Assembly: GCA_014155875.1 (NCBI GenBank)
Contig: JACEFZ010017413.1
Span: 62,001-126,000, forward strand
Reading direction: 5' to 3'
Source: Cepaea nemoralis
Lineage: Eukaryota > Mollusca > Gastropoda > Stylommatophora > Helicidae
DNA length: 64,000 nucleotides
Under the pieces are notes generated by a model. It was given only the letters and a program-made list of their open reading frames with translations. It was not told the origin of the DNA and ran no database searches. Numbering within the stretch: the stretch's first letter is position 1; each line of letters starts with the position of its first letter. The translations under genes and the position numbers were made by a program. This document shows positions 21,081 to 32,689 of the stretch, piece by piece.

Positions 21081-21346
21081 GTCAGGCTACTTGTGGTCAA
21101 AGCAAAAGAACCAGAAACTTCTTTCACAATTCTCCCTCCGGCCTGTGTCGTAAAAGCATATGAACTTCTCACTCGTCGAACTACCGACTCATCTGTGTAG
21201 ATGACAGCATCATCCTCCAAAGAATTTTCGAACACCAAGGTCGTACTTCCGCCTCCACAGCAGCCGGGTTTTCTTATCTGCATTTTCTGTCTAGTTGCAT
21301 GCAAACTGAAAAGGACGTACACAAATCTGTTGGCATTCGTATCCAC
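21081..21346 (-). pseudogene. LINE RNase H fragment, part 1 (host of the LTR insertion)
   Basis: Minus-strand frame contains AVIYTDESVVRRVRSSYAF, then GRIVKEVSGSFALTTSSL. YTDxS carries the first catalytic Asp of LINE RNase H, and the rest matches the beta-strand pattern before the Glu helix. The LTR element is inserted right after TTSSLT; the domain resumes at 15790. Upstream to 21473 the frame is open but unrecognised. Confidence 0.82.
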
Positions 21347-21464
21347 TCCTCGCCAGGTTCTAAGTCCTCAAATGAAAACACCTGTTGAAGAATGTCTTCG
21401 GCTTGACACATTCACGACTATCCTCTTTTTAACCTGCTGCCCTTTACCTTCTTGCATGTTTACA

Positions 21465-21684
21465 CAAACGTAAAATCCCTTGTTCCGCCATCATGCATAT
21501 ATACTATTTGGTTACACAAATGTAAACAAACCTTTCCCCGCCATCAGACATATAAATTATTTGGTTACACACATGTAAACAATCATTTCCCCCACCATCA
21601 GAGATATAAAATATTTATTACACAAATGTAAACAACCCTTTTCCCCAACATCCGACATATAAAATATTTGGTTAAATAAATTCA
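21465..21684. repeat. 53-bp minisatellite, block 1
   Basis: About four units containing CCATCAGACATATAAAATAT and GGTTACACAAATGTAAACAA. Continues at 22165 after an insertion. Confidence 0.88.
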
Positions 21685-21815
21685 TTGGCACCTTGCCGTC
21701 TTGACAGACGATAGTTTGTGCTTCACAAAGGCATAATAACTTTTACCCATGGCGGTAGCGAATGTGACTGATAAGGCCAATTCGCGCTGTAAATGTTCGT
21801 TCAGTGGGTGCATGT
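21685..21815 (-). mobile_element. 3' end of C2H2-type LINE
   Basis: Reverse complement of the LINE 3' end at about 59395-59525: C-terminal finger codons (SHIRYRH counterpart) and the CGTCT-GTCA-AGACG hairpin. Extremely 5'-truncated. It sits between two blocks of the 53-bp minisatellite, so it inserted into the array. Confidence 0.85.
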
Positions 21816-22164
21816 GAGATTCCGAGATCGGTTAAGACCAGGGATGGAGTTATTGCCTCTCCATAGCACAAAGCCTGGGCTAAAATATAGAGACCATGTG
21901 CTGCCCATGCTGCATGATCCCTCTCTTGGCCTGCCTAGTTCACTCCAGAGGAAAGGTAACACCTACATCTGGAACAAGACAAGCTGCAGAAGCTGTCGGA
22001 TCATCAAAGCAATGCTCTAACTGTCCGCCTGTCGGAGCTTCGATCCTAGACCAGCTGCAAACCAATGCTTAGGGCCTAGTATGCTCTGCCATGACATTTT
22101 GTCTCTAGGTTGCATTTCCTCGCACCAGGGTAAGGCGTGTACCCTCCCAATTGCGCTCTTCCGC
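21816..22164. other. unrecognised insert inside the minisatellite
   Basis: About 350 bp of non-repetitive sequence between the LINE end and the second minisatellite block. A 75-codon open frame (21793-22020) has no motif. It may be part of the same insertion event. Confidence 0.4.
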
Positions 22165-22930
22165 TTTACATAAATGTAGACAACCTCTTTCCCGCCATCA
22201 GGCATATATAATATTTGGTTATACAAATGTAAACAAACCCTTCCCACCATCAGACATATAACATATTTGATTACATAAATGTAAATAAACCTTTCCACAC
22301 CATCTGATATATAAAATATTTGGTTATTCAAATAGTAAACAACAGTTTTCCCACCATCAGACAAATAAAATAATTTGTTACATAAATGTAAACAACAGCT
22401 TCCCCACCATCAGACATATAATATATTTGATTACACAAATGTAAACAGTAGTTTTCCCACCATCAGACATACAAAATACTTGGTTACACAAATTTAAACA
22501 TTAGTTTTCCCACCATGAGACATATAAGATATTTGGTTACACAGATGTAAACAACAGTTTTCCCACCATCAGATATATACAATATTTGGTTACACAAATG
22601 TAGACAACAGTTTTCCCACCCTCAGACAAATAAAATATTTGGTTACACAAATGTAAACTACCCTGTTCCCGCCATCAGACATATAAAATATTTGGTTAAG
22701 CAAATGTAAAAGACAGTTTTCCCGCCATCAGATATATAAAATATTTCGTTACACAAATGTAAACAACAGTTTGCCCACCATCAGACGTATAAAATATTTG
22801 GTTACATAAATGTAAACAATAGTTCTCCCACCATCAGACATATACAATATATGGTTACACAAATGTAAACGACCCTGTTTTCGTCATCAGACATATAAAA
22901 GATTTGGTTACACAAATGTAAGTAACCCTT
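22165..22930. repeat. 53-bp minisatellite, block 2
   Basis: About 14 units of the same family as 21465-21684; cores at 22354, 22407 and 22460 are 53 bp apart. Frames on the minus strand are the repeat translated. Confidence 0.92.
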
Positions 22931-23334
22931 GTACACGTCATAGTCACATTGGGTATATGGTGGTAGAGCCACATTTGTATCAACCAATCAGCGCTCGCTG
23001 GGTGACGTGTTCAGCATCCGACCGCCCGCCATTATTCCCCCAGACAATTCTCGGTACCCATGTTAGGCTGGGGCGACCTGGGAGGGAAGGTCAGTAACCT
23101 CAGTCCCACTGGGTTGTGGTCATTAGTTATCAAAGCTGAATGTGTTCCATGTGTTATGACTGCAGGATTTGTATAAACAGTCATGAGTGACAGAATTGCA
23201 CAGTCAATTATAAAATTTAGAGTTCAACAATTAGATATGATAGTTTGAATTCTTCAACCGATTACAAAAGCTTCCTGCTGCCTTAACTTAAAAACAATCT
23301 CGTATAAACCAGAAATCACACTGATGTGATGTGT
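22931..23334. other. no feature recognised
   Basis: Non-repetitive AT-rich sequence upstream of the GIMAP exon; could be intron or flank. No upstream exon could be picked. Confidence 0.4.
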
Positions 23335-23430
23335 TTTAAAAACAAAAGGACGTTTAGGCCAACCCTAGAGTGATTTTTCAACTCACTTTTCAATTCATTA
23401 GTCTGCCATTGCTTTCTGCACCAGAAGTCA
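23335..23430 (-). mobile_element. possible very old SINE copy
   Basis: Minus strand reads GCAGAAAGCAATGGCAGAC followed later by GTTGGCCTAAACGTCCTTTT, recalling the SINE central domain and its downstream TTGACxxxACGTCC block. Head not recognisable. A short (GA)n tract lies at 23510-23524. Confidence 0.4.
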
Positions 23431-23567
23431 ACGTCTAAGTCTAATTTAATGCCGATGTGTGTGTTGAAGCGCATACTGCCCCCCGCCCCCAATCAGCGCA
23501 CTGGAGTGTAAGAGAGAGAGAGAGCGCGCTCTTATTCTTTCACCCACGTCGATGTGATGTATGGTTT

Positions 23568-23800
23568 TTTGTTATGTTGCGTATCCCTTACGGGACGTTG
23601 CAGTCAACACCAGCAATTTTCAGCTGCTGATGATGTCCTAGGCAAGTGTTACTTTCAGTAGTTTGCTATTGCTTTCTGAACGACTGGTTCCCATACCAGC
23701 ACGTTATAACACAACGAGACACGGTCTGCTGCACAAATCGGTCGCAGCTGAGCTTCGAACGCCTGGTACCCGGCTCACGACCTTTGGCTACGTGTATGGT
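23568..23800 (-). mobile_element. tRNA-derived SINE, head type 2
   Basis: Minus strand: B-box-like GCGTTCGAAGC near 23750, central domain around 23663-23690 (AGAAAGCAATAGCAAACTAC), end GTCCCGTAAGGGATACGCAAC. Sits just upstream of the GIMAP exon and probably in an intron. Confidence 0.82.
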
Positions 23801-23863
23801 TAGATACAAACAAATATCAGTTCCGCCATGCATGCATTGAACAAACGTGTACAAACTATTCCA

Positions 23864-23879
23864 TGTTTCTCTCCCACAG
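23864..23879 (+). promoter_or_regulatory. 3' splice site of GIMAP exon
   Basis: Pyrimidine tract TTTCTCTCCCACAG ends in AG at 23878-23879; the next base opens a GAT GAG codon pair in the GTPase frame. A methionine 33 bases upstream at 23847 would lie in the intron. Confidence 0.75.
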
Positions 23880-24896
23880 GATGAGAAAACGCTACTGAGC
23901 TTGCTCTTAATGGGGAAAACAGGTCATGGGAAAAGTGCGCTTGGCAACTGTATTCTTGGATGTGAGACCTTTAAAGTCTGCAGTGACACGAGCTCACAAA
24001 CAGCGGAGGTCGTGTGTGCATACTCGGATTTTGAGAGTTTGACACTTAAGGTCGTTGATGGACCAGGTCTTCAAGACACAGAACTCAGCAAGCTTGAGGA
24101 CACAGAAAGAGCACAACGCAACATGGGTATAGCACTGACAATGTGTTCTGAGGGGGTTGATGCATTCCTCTTTGTCTTCAAATTTGGTGCTAGATTCACA
24201 AAAGAAGAGGTTTCCGTGATTGAAATTCTCAAGGCAATTTTTGGACAGGATTACTTGAAGCACGCCATTGTTGTCCTCACGCATGGGGATCTGTTTGACA
24301 CGGAAGAGATGACTTTTGATGCCTGGTGTAAGACACAGAAAGGTCCATTTAAAGAACTGTATAATGCCTGCGATGGAAGAATTCTTTTGATTAATAATAA
24401 GGAGAAGAACGTAGAGAAACAAATCGCACAAAGAGAGCAATTAACACAACTTGTATACGATCTGAAGCAGCGTCATGGATGCTACACAGCTGACTGCTTC
24501 AAACGGGCTGCATCTGAGCGTCAGAGGATGATAACAGACATGAAACAACCGATACTGAAAGAAGAAATTCAAAGACAGGCTGGGATTCTGACTTCAAAGA
24601 TAGAAAAATATCGTAAACAGCCAAGCGATATGCTAAGGGCAGAGATTGAGAGAGTTATTCGCAAACTGAAGAAAGAAATAACAGAGGAAGACAAAGGCCG
24701 CGGTTTACTGAAAGATTTGATGAAGACTGTTGAGGATGTTGAGAGAAATCTCAACGACGTGATACAACTTCATAGGCTGGCTGCGAGGCTGGAGTTCATC
24801 AGAAATGCATCCCCGATCTGGAGTATGATTCTCTTTCCATTTATCTTTCCATTTTCCTGTATACTATCTGCGCTTTTTCCTACAAAAAGGGACTGA
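23880..24896 (+). CDS. AIG1/GIMAP-family GTPase, main (3' terminal) exon
   Basis: A 338-codon terminal exon ending TGA at 24894-24896. The AIG1 GTPase domain fills roughly the first 200 residues: P-loop GKTGHGKSALGN (G1), DGPGLQDTE (G3, with Gly where DTPG is usual), the GIMAP-specific FGARFTKEE box between G3 and G4, THGD (G4) and LLINNKEK (G5 region). Next come about 110 residues of charged heptad-like helix (ERQRMITDMKQP to LNDVIQLHRL), predicted coiled coil. The end holds a hydrophobic segment (IWSMILFPFIFPFSCILSALF), a likely membrane anchor. GIMAPs bind GTP, assemble on internal membranes and act in lymphocyte survival in vertebrates; in molluscs they are expanded and linked to immune response. 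Start codon must be in an upstream exon not identified here. The frame is intact and is the one plausible host gene. Confidence 0.92.
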   Translation, partial: DEKTLLSLLLMGKTGHGKSALGNCILGCETFKVCSDTSSQTAEVVCAYSDFESLTLKVVDGPGLQDTELSKLEDTERAQRNMGIALTMCSEGVDAFLFVFKFGARFTKEEVSVIEILKAIFGQDYLKHAIVVLTHGDLFDTEEMTFDAWCKTQKGPFKELYNACDGRILLINNKEKNVEKQIAQREQLTQLVYDLKQRHGCYTADCFKRAASERQRMITDMKQPILKEEIQRQAGILTSKIEKYRKQPSDMLRAEIERVIRKLKKEITEEDKGRGLLKDLMKTVEDVERNLNDVIQLHRLAARLEFIRNASPIWSMILFPFIFPFSCILSALFPTKRD

Positions 24897-25428
24897 TTAC
24901 AATTACATTGGACTTCGGCACAGTTAAAAGTCTTGGCACTGGCATTATTAATATTGTGGAGCACACAACGGAAATCAAAATGAACGACATAAATTCAAGT
25001 ACGTCGATCTAATCTCCGCCATCAGATGCATCATAAAAACGTAATATTAAATATGAGATAATATCATTCTGTCCATCATTCTGTAGAACGAAATTCCCAC
25101 ACTGACTGAATTATCAAATACAGAATAGCGCCTGGTAGATACTTTAAAGGAACGATCCTGATTGAACATACATTTTTTTTTTTTAAAGAGGGGAAAAATA
25201 CTGCAGCAAAATAACTATAAATATAATTGATCAATATAAAAATGTAATCAATGAAATATCACATTAGAAAGAGCCAGAGCCAACACTAAAAAAAAACACA
25301 AAAAGGTCGTTTAATAAAAGTCCAATTTAAGTGACTTTTTTACCTCAAGGAATGGAAATCATCAGGTCATCAGGATGTTGTAACATCAGAGCAGATTGTA
25401 TTACGCTGGCAGAGAACAAAATGTTAAT
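24897..25428. other. GIMAP 3' flank; possible polyadenylation signal at 25313
   Basis: No coding sequence. An AATAAA at 25313-25318 could end the GIMAP transcript, but AT-rich sequence makes chance hits likely. Confidence 0.35.
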
Positions 25429-25505
25429 ATACAAGGGTGTTCAGAAAGTATTGCAACACATAGGTTTTCTCAAGAGCCGTTAATTCTAAAAGCTGATACT
25501 TACAC
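25429..25505 (+). mobile_element. mariner terminal-repeat-like fragment
   Basis: TACAAGGGTGTTCAGAAAGT, followed by ATTGCAACACATAGGTTTTC, resembles a mariner inverted terminal repeat (compare the end of the mariner at 37860-37913, GGGGCGTTCTGAAAGTAATG). No partner end is seen; a SINE follows immediately. Confidence 0.5.
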
Positions 25506-25511
25506 ACAATA

Positions 25512-25735
25512 AAAAAAGGCTTGTGAACGCGATTCGAGAGCCGCTTACCACGCGTTTGAAACACAGTGGCGACCGATTTGGCAGCAGAACGTGTCGCTGT
25601 TGGAATTGAAGAGGGTCTTTCAGAAAGCAATGGCAAACTACTGAGCTTAAAACTTGCCAAGACATCAACAACAGCAGTAAAATGCTGGTGTTGAACACGA
25701 TGTCCTGTAAATAGGATATGCAGAATAAAATGCAT
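25512..25735 (+). mobile_element. tRNA-derived SINE, head type 2
   Basis: Head with B-box-like GCGTTTGAAACAC at 25552-25564, central domain CAGAAAGCAATGGCAAAC at 25621-25638, end GATGTCCTGTAAATAGGATA. An extra ~35 bp sits between head and centre compared with the copy at 8750. Confidence 0.82.
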
Positions 25736-25828
25736 TGATATGTCATCTAAACATCTGCGCATATTCGCACTGCGAGCGCTAATAAGTCAAGTCGCCTTAA
25801 CCAGTCAAGAAGCTTGATACGCGGGAAA

Positions 25829-27392
25829 ATGTCACGTAGAAAGTCCAACAACAAGAAGCACGCGGTAACCAAGATGTGCAGCGTGGGAGCTGGCATCAAG
25901 AAGAACAACGTGGAGAGCCTACCTGCTGGCTGCATCAAAGAGCTGATACTACAGCAATTACTGAAGCTACCACGAGGGAGAAGATTGACAGCCCAACACA
26001 GTTAAGAACCAAGACAGCAGAGAAGAAGGAGAAGAAAGACACCAGAGGCGGAAACACCGACTCAAAAACAATCCGATGGGTCGTCAAGCGAATTCAAGTG
26101 GAGCTGACAGAAGAAGAAATCCTGAAGCAGCTATGAGATGAGAATCTTCACATCCGATTCTTGAAGGCGGAGCGGCTACTCTCATACTCCAAGATTCCTA
26201 CAACATTGGCGGTGGTGACGACAGAGGGCAGCGAAATGCCGACCACAGTATCGATCAACAAGAGAATACAGCAACCAGAGAGATTTATCACAAGAATCAC
26301 TCAATGTTCCAGATGTCAGAGGGCCGGCCACAGCAGAACAACGTGTCGCAGTAAGACGGAAATATGCCGATACTGCGCCGACCACCACGCCTTCAACGAG
26401 TGTCCATTAGCCAAGCTGTACACGGACTTCCGAGCACCCAATAACAAACGAAAGTGAGCCAACTGCCCTGGCAAGCATGGAGCAAGATACTTGGGCTGCC
26501 CGTAGCTGCAACGACACAGAGACGTCTTAAAGATAGCCATCACCACAAAGGCACCATACAACGAAGCAATGCGGAGGTGCGAGACAGCCACGGGTTGCTC
26601 ACAAGCGGAGAGAGCCCAACTGCAAAGCCAAATAGACGAGCTAAAGAAGCAAATCAAGCTACTCCTAACAACTCCAAAACCAGCGACAATGAAAAACTGC
26701 TTGCTGAAATGAAGGAGATACAGAAAAACATCAATCAAGAGATGGAGCGCATGGCCGAGATGAAGAAGAAGAACGAAGAAATTCTACAAATGATCAAGAC
26801 CGAAATAGAATTGCATAGAGCTGAAATTGAACTCTTTCAAAACAAACCAACAGAAGCCATGCAAGAACTCACAGAGAAACCGCAAGATGAAAACCAAGTG
26901 ACCGAGCCTGAACCGCAAGCTACAACCAGCAGCCCAACCACGACGCCAGAGAAATTCAAAGGGAAGCCAATATCCCAACAGACATCCGAAGAAAACCGAG
27001 ATGAGCGCCCTGACGACGGCATAGAGGACGACCCGAGGCCGCCAGTATTGTTCCCTGAGATAACGAGGACATACGAACTCAAGTGCGAGGATTACAGAAA
27101 GCGCATGGAAGAAAAAGAAAATAAGTACAAGAAACTCAACGGGAAACCAGTGCCCCACCGTACCGCCGCAGTACCAGATATAAAAAACGAGGATGACGAA
27201 CACCCATGGCAATACTATATAGATGACGGAGAAATCGTCACATGGCTGACCACGGAGGAATCAAAAGACAGCAAGAACTCAAACGCGGGAAGTGGAGTGA
27301 AAGAAAGCACAAGGAGGCATATCACATCGAAAAGCTTCTACAGGCAATACACAAAAGAGAAGGCAATAATACCAAATAAAAAGTCCTTTTAA
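25829..27392 (+). pseudogene. Jockey-like LINE ORF1 (zinc-knuckle RNA-binding protein)
   Basis: Starts at ATG 25829 (MSRRKSNNKKHA). A frameshift near 25900, a TGA at 26134 and a further stop plus shift near 26456 break it. The middle part (26161-26457) holds zinc knuckles: CSRCQRAGHSRTTC (CX2CX4HX4C), CRYCADHHAFNEC and, in shifted frame, CPGKHGARYLGCP. Before them lies TIRWVVKRIQVELTEEEI, an RNA-binding-like block. The final open frame 26454-27392 encodes a long charged coiled coil (NQEMERMAEMKKKNEEI) and an acidic tail. ORF1 proteins bind the LINE RNA. No ORF2 follows, so only the first half of an element is here. Its N-terminal part recurs within Helitron copy 2 (42840-43282). Confidence 0.8.
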
Positions 27393-27845
27393 GGACTGCA
27401 ACCAGTCAAACCAGACGAGCCAAGAGCCTGCGCCAACAAAGAAAACCACAAGAGGAAACATGCACAAAGGACAGCCGCCGACCGATCCCTCTGCTGACGT
27501 CACAGACACAAACGCTACATAACCAGCCCGAAATAGGACTTACTCGCAAGAGAGCACAAGACAAGAATTAGGGTGAAAGAACCCACAAAAACCACTGACC
27601 TCAACAATAACCGCAGCTGAGGAAGCAGGTTGAACGAGGCCGAATTTGGAATTTTTGTTTTGAAACATTGGAATTGTAAATTGAAATGTAAACATCAGTA
27701 TTATTCAACACAACCCCATCAACTCGAACAGCTTTATGCCAATGTGAAACAAGTGCATGTATTCCTTGCCCATTTCAGATTATGCTTTGACCATGTAGCC
27801 ATTTCTTCTATGCATTTTTGTCAATGTTTTATCTCTCATTCCCCC

Positions 27846-27876
<31 letters not shown>

Positions 27877-28380
27877 ATTAATTAAATAAACCTCAAAAGG
27901 AATGAAAAGATAGAAAAATAAAACTTCACCGCACTGCTCAGTGTTTACGATTATATGAGGCAATTTTGCGCCATTAGAGCCGCCATCGCACAACACGAAA
28001 AGTCGTGTGTTTACCAAGGGTTGTAAAATGTCAAGTCGTGACCACCACTACAGCAATTGAAGGGACCGAAGAGGTGTAACATTCCTACGGCATAAAATGC
28101 CAAACGTACCCACCGGTTAACACGTCGCCCCATAATTCATGACTGAGGGGAGACTTTCAGCGGACAAATGTGTGAACTTACAAACTGCGGTCGAAGAATA
28201 ACACCTCCCCTGACACGTCAAAAGCAGATAAAAAGTTAAAAGGCCGACAAACAAGGAACGCGAGAGTGTAGACAGTAGATTGGAATATATTGTGTAACAT
28301 CGATACCATCCTAGAGCAGCGGCCGAGGCATGATTCAGACGAATGGTGTAGATTGGTCAAAGGTAGATGTATAGGTGAAA
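27393..28380. other. unassigned, with poly(C)-poly(A) run at 27841-27877
   Basis: 27393-27620 may be the remaining LINE ORF1 3' region. 26 C followed by 11 A lie at 27841-27877. The rest shows no element or gene. Confidence 0.45.
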
Positions 28381-28424
28381 CTAGCTGACCCGGCCCGGCT
28401 TCGCCCAGGCCCTAGCGGGGATCT

Positions 28425-28800
28425 ATCTGTCTGTCTGTCTGTCTGCTTGTCTGTCTGTCTGTCCCGGCCCGGCTTCGCCAGCTCCTGGTGTGGAGCATCT
28501 CATTTAATTCATATAAGTAGTCATATAAGCTCCTGTTCCCGACTATCTGTCTGTCTGTCTATCTGTCTGTCTGTCTGTCTGAATTGGCCCGGCTTCACCC
28601 AGTCCCTGGTGGGGAGCATCTCATTTAATTCATATAAGTAGTCATATAAGCTCCCGTTCCCGACTATCTGTCTGTCTATCTGTCTGTCTATATATCTGTT
28701 TGTCTGACCCGGTCCGGCTTCAGCCAGTCCCTGGTGGGGAGCATCTCATTTAATTCATATAAGTAGTCATATGAGTTCCCGTTCCCGACCGTCTGTCTGT
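28425..28800. repeat. Helitron 3'-terminal modules with TCTG spacers
   Basis: Modules of about 80 bp (CCCGGCCCGGCTTCGCC, GGAGCATCTCATTTAATTCA, CATATAAGTAGTCATATAAG) recur at about 28464, 28583 and 28709, besides the terminal one at 28381. Each is separated by TCTG repeats. Confidence 0.88.
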
Positions 28801-29258
<458 letters not shown>

Positions 29259-29654
29259 GATATCTAAATCTCATACTTCAAAGGATAGGCTTCTTCTTTT
29301 TTTTTTTAGACAGACAAAAAAAAAAACAAACCTGCATTTGTATTGGCGTGCTGCTTGTAAGGTATGCATAAAGTATGAACAACACACACAAAATTAACTT
29401 AAGAATGTCTTTCCACACACCATGTGCTCTCTTTCACACCGCACACGCGGCCAACTAAAAACGTTAATTGTATACACAAACAATGTCCTTTTAGTATTTT
29501 AACAGGCGTGCTGACAGGGCGTTCAAACATCAAATGACATATTTACATGGTATGCATAAAGTATGAAAAAAAAATTGTCCTTCCACACAATTGAATGAAA
29601 ACCTTGATGTTGATACACACGTGGCCGACCTTCTTTTTTTTAAACAACAACAAA

Positions 29655-29745
29655 AATCAAGCATATCATCATCATCATCATCATCTTCCACTTCTGCTGT
29701 CAAGCGTCGTGGGGAGGAATAATTTGCGTTCCAGCGCCCGGTGGG
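29655..29745 (-). mobile_element. LINE 3' end scrap with (GAT)n tail
   Basis: Minus strand: GCAAATTATTCCTCCCCACG, GCTTGACAGCAGAAGTGGAA, then GAT repeats; matches 48215-48280, the 3' end of the LINE at 46905-48284. Inserted in the Helitron. Confidence 0.85.
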
Positions 29746-30309
29746 CATATACACATGTGAATTGTGTATTCTAACGTATCTAAAATAAATTTACTATTTT
29801 TAATGAAAACTCTTTGTAAATCACTTATATGACTGTAGATAACTTCTTTAAACATATAAAGATGAGTCAGAAAATTTTCACTATTTAAACAGATGCATTA
29901 TTTTTATAAAAACTTTGAACACACCTTAAAGATTATATCACTATTTATTATAACTCATATGCCTGTAATTAACTATGGACAAATAAGTTTATAAATCTTT
30001 GACAACAATGCAACAATCTATACATAAAGTAATAAGAATGTTATTAAAAGTTATGCCCCTAGAAATAACTTTTCTTATGTTATGTCCCCTTGCTATATTG
30101 AAATGATAATGTAAATTTAATTATTAGATTTTTAAAGTAAATACTATTTTAGTTAGTAAAAAACTATGACAGTCAGTTGCACAGAAATTAAAAGAAGACG
30201 TGTAGAAAATTTCATCTCAATCGGATGGACCGTTATCGAACGCAGCCAATACATCCCCACATACCCACCCACCCACTAACACACATAAATTCTGTTTTAT
30301 ATATATAGA

Positions 30310-31114
30310 CTACAGCCCATAGTGTGTCCTACCTAGCTGATTAACTAATGTTTTCTATGGAAAGCTCTCGACACGCCAACAACTCTCCAACTTTTTTATG
30401 ATGCATTCTTATCCGGCGCTGTGTTGAAGTGGTTACAGACGCACCTATTCACCGGCTTGTGCTTCCGATGCGCTAATGCTGAGGTAGCGTTATCACCCCT
30501 TACTCGACGGTCATCACGAGTTAGGTCCCTGGGACCGGCAGGCAACAGGAAACCCGGTTATGGTAACCCTTAACAACGTAGACTGGATGTAATAACAGTC
30601 CCTTATTGACGAACAGTAACGTTCTAAGTGGAAGTAGGGGAGGAGTTAACGTATACTGGACATGAGGCGACCAGGTAATCACCCTAAGTGAAAAGGGAAG
30701 AAGGAATAATGAAAATCACTTAGCGACGAAAACAGTATTTAAACTACGCCATTGCCACCCAAAAATCTAATTTAAAAAAAGGAAAAAAAAAGACGAACAC
30801 ATCATCGAACTCAGTCGATTTTTCACCGATTTTCATTGATCTTTCACAGATTTTATCAAATTTAAGATATTTAGCGTTCATTCACTAGAGTGTGATCCGT
30901 ATATTCACTGGAAGTAGTGGTGCTTATATTTCTACTAGACTACTGTGTGAAATATTTCAACTGGGTGTACTGGAAATAGTAAATATATACTATTAACAAT
31001 CAAAGTAATTAAAGTTGATTGAATTAATTAACTAATTAATTTAATTAAAAACAACAAGACTCTTGTCTATAAAACCATTAAAAATACCTTAAATTAGACA
31101 TGCTTAAATATAAA
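30310..31114. other. unassigned; weak tRNA-like stretch at 30412-30500
   Basis: 30412-30500 resembles 48928-49010 (CCGGTGTGCTGATG / CCGATGCGCTAATG and GAGGTAGC), perhaps an old SINE head. Nothing else recognised. Confidence 0.35.
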
Positions 31115-32540
31115 ATGGCCTCACTGACTAGAGACAAAATGGGAGATGGTCGAGGGAAAGCAGTGGACAGACAAAGGAATGTAATAAAATCTGACGAAAT
31201 AGAAACGGAAAGTCAAATATCAGGGAAAAACCAGTAAGTGACAACCTAGAAATCTTATTCCAACTTAGAATAACCACATTTATGGTGGAGGGGGAGGGAG
31301 GGGGCAAGTCGCACTGACATCACTTAATAAAAGATAGTACATCAAAATGATAAAATGCTTTGTGTACCAGGATAATTGCCAACCCAAACAAAAGCCCAAA
31401 CTCGCCAAACATTATACATATGGTAAACGAGCTCGGAAAAACATAAGGAAAGGAAAACAATTATTACAATGAATCTACACACAACGTCAAAATCCGAGTC
31501 GAACTAGCTAGAGCGATAACACCAATAGTAATCAACGAAATAATCCTACAACAGACACTCGGAAAGTTACACAAGAAATTAGAAAAGAGAGCATCAATAT
31601 GGAAACTACTCACGTAGAGAGACTATTCACAAAACGCGCCGACCCAACCGCAACAAAGCCAAATCAAATAAGCTACAGTAGAAGATACAAGTAATTTGTA
31701 AAATATGTCCCCCACTCCTCCCCCCCCCCCCCCGCGGATAAGCAATGCGGTAAATGTCAGAAACTAGGACATACCCTACGATATTGCAAAGAGGAGAGAC
31801 CGAAATGTAGTTTCTGCAGGAAAACCCACTGGGGGAGGTTATTGTGGAGAAGCAAAAAGGTACATAAAATACCAACAACAAAAAAAGCGAACCCGGCTCG
31901 ACATTGCGCTATTTGAAAAGGCAATCAACTAGCCAGGTACAAAGGATGCCCTAAACACAAACCCCGCCCCCTTAAAAAAAACGAAACAGCATGGGGAGAG
32001 GAAGTTCTAACTCTAACGCCTAAGAGAGTCACGAGGTGTGGAGATAGGACAACGTAATGAACGGCTCGGATTCTCTCAATGGTGAGAATAAAGAAGACAG
32101 AAATCTCGAACATGAAGAATAACATATCCAACAAAAATAAAGCAACGGAAGGACACAAAAAAGCACGAACGTGACTAGAAGCACCGAAGAACTGGAAAAA
32201 GAAAACACAAAGTTAATGGAAGAAGAAGATAGAAGCATGTTTATATTAAAGAAACAACTGTAAGACGCTCTAGCACATATGTGAAAAGTAACCGAAGAGA
32301 TAGAAGCAATTAAACTAGATGAAAGAAAACCACACCGCATAGGTAAAATAAACGAAAAATTTAAACAGACCCAGATAGCTGACGCAGATCTAGAGAGGAA
32401 TAAAAAACCGATGAAAACTGACCTCAAGAAATGAAAATATCAAACATTAGCAAATGTCGTCAGAATTGCAAGACAATAGTGAAACAAATAAAAAAAACTG
32501 AAAGGATCACCCAACTGTTCGAAGCAGCACTAGACAAGTG
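31115..32540 (+). pseudogene. Jockey-like LINE ORF1, decayed
   Basis: Begins ATG at 31115 (MASLTRDKMGDGRGK). Zinc knuckles at about 31747-31830: CGKCQKLGHTLRYC, then CSFCRKTH in the same frame, then ARYKGCP near 31935. Downstream (32100-32520) a Lys/Glu-rich coiled-coil-like segment follows in broken frames. The layout equals the ORF1 at 25829-27392. A C-run lies at 31718-31733. Many stops, so inactive. It precedes ORF2 of the same element. Confidence 0.75.
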
Positions 32541-32689
32541 CTAACTAACCAGCCCTTCACACAGGAATGCATCAAAGAACTGAAAAATCTAATGGAGCAG
32601 ACAAACGAGGAGGACAGCGAACCATCCAAAACCTGACGGTAACATTAAAGAAAGAAAATAATAACAAAACAAACCAAATAGCAATCAAC

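Noticed and set aside
23847..23879. Upstream ATG as start of the GIMAP gene
   Set aside because: A strong pyrimidine tract and AG lie between this ATG and the conserved domain, so it is probably intronic; the true start is in an unseen exon.
26784..27212. Hydrophobic minus-strand frame opposite LINE ORF1
   Set aside because: Antisense shadow of a charged coiled-coil coding strand.
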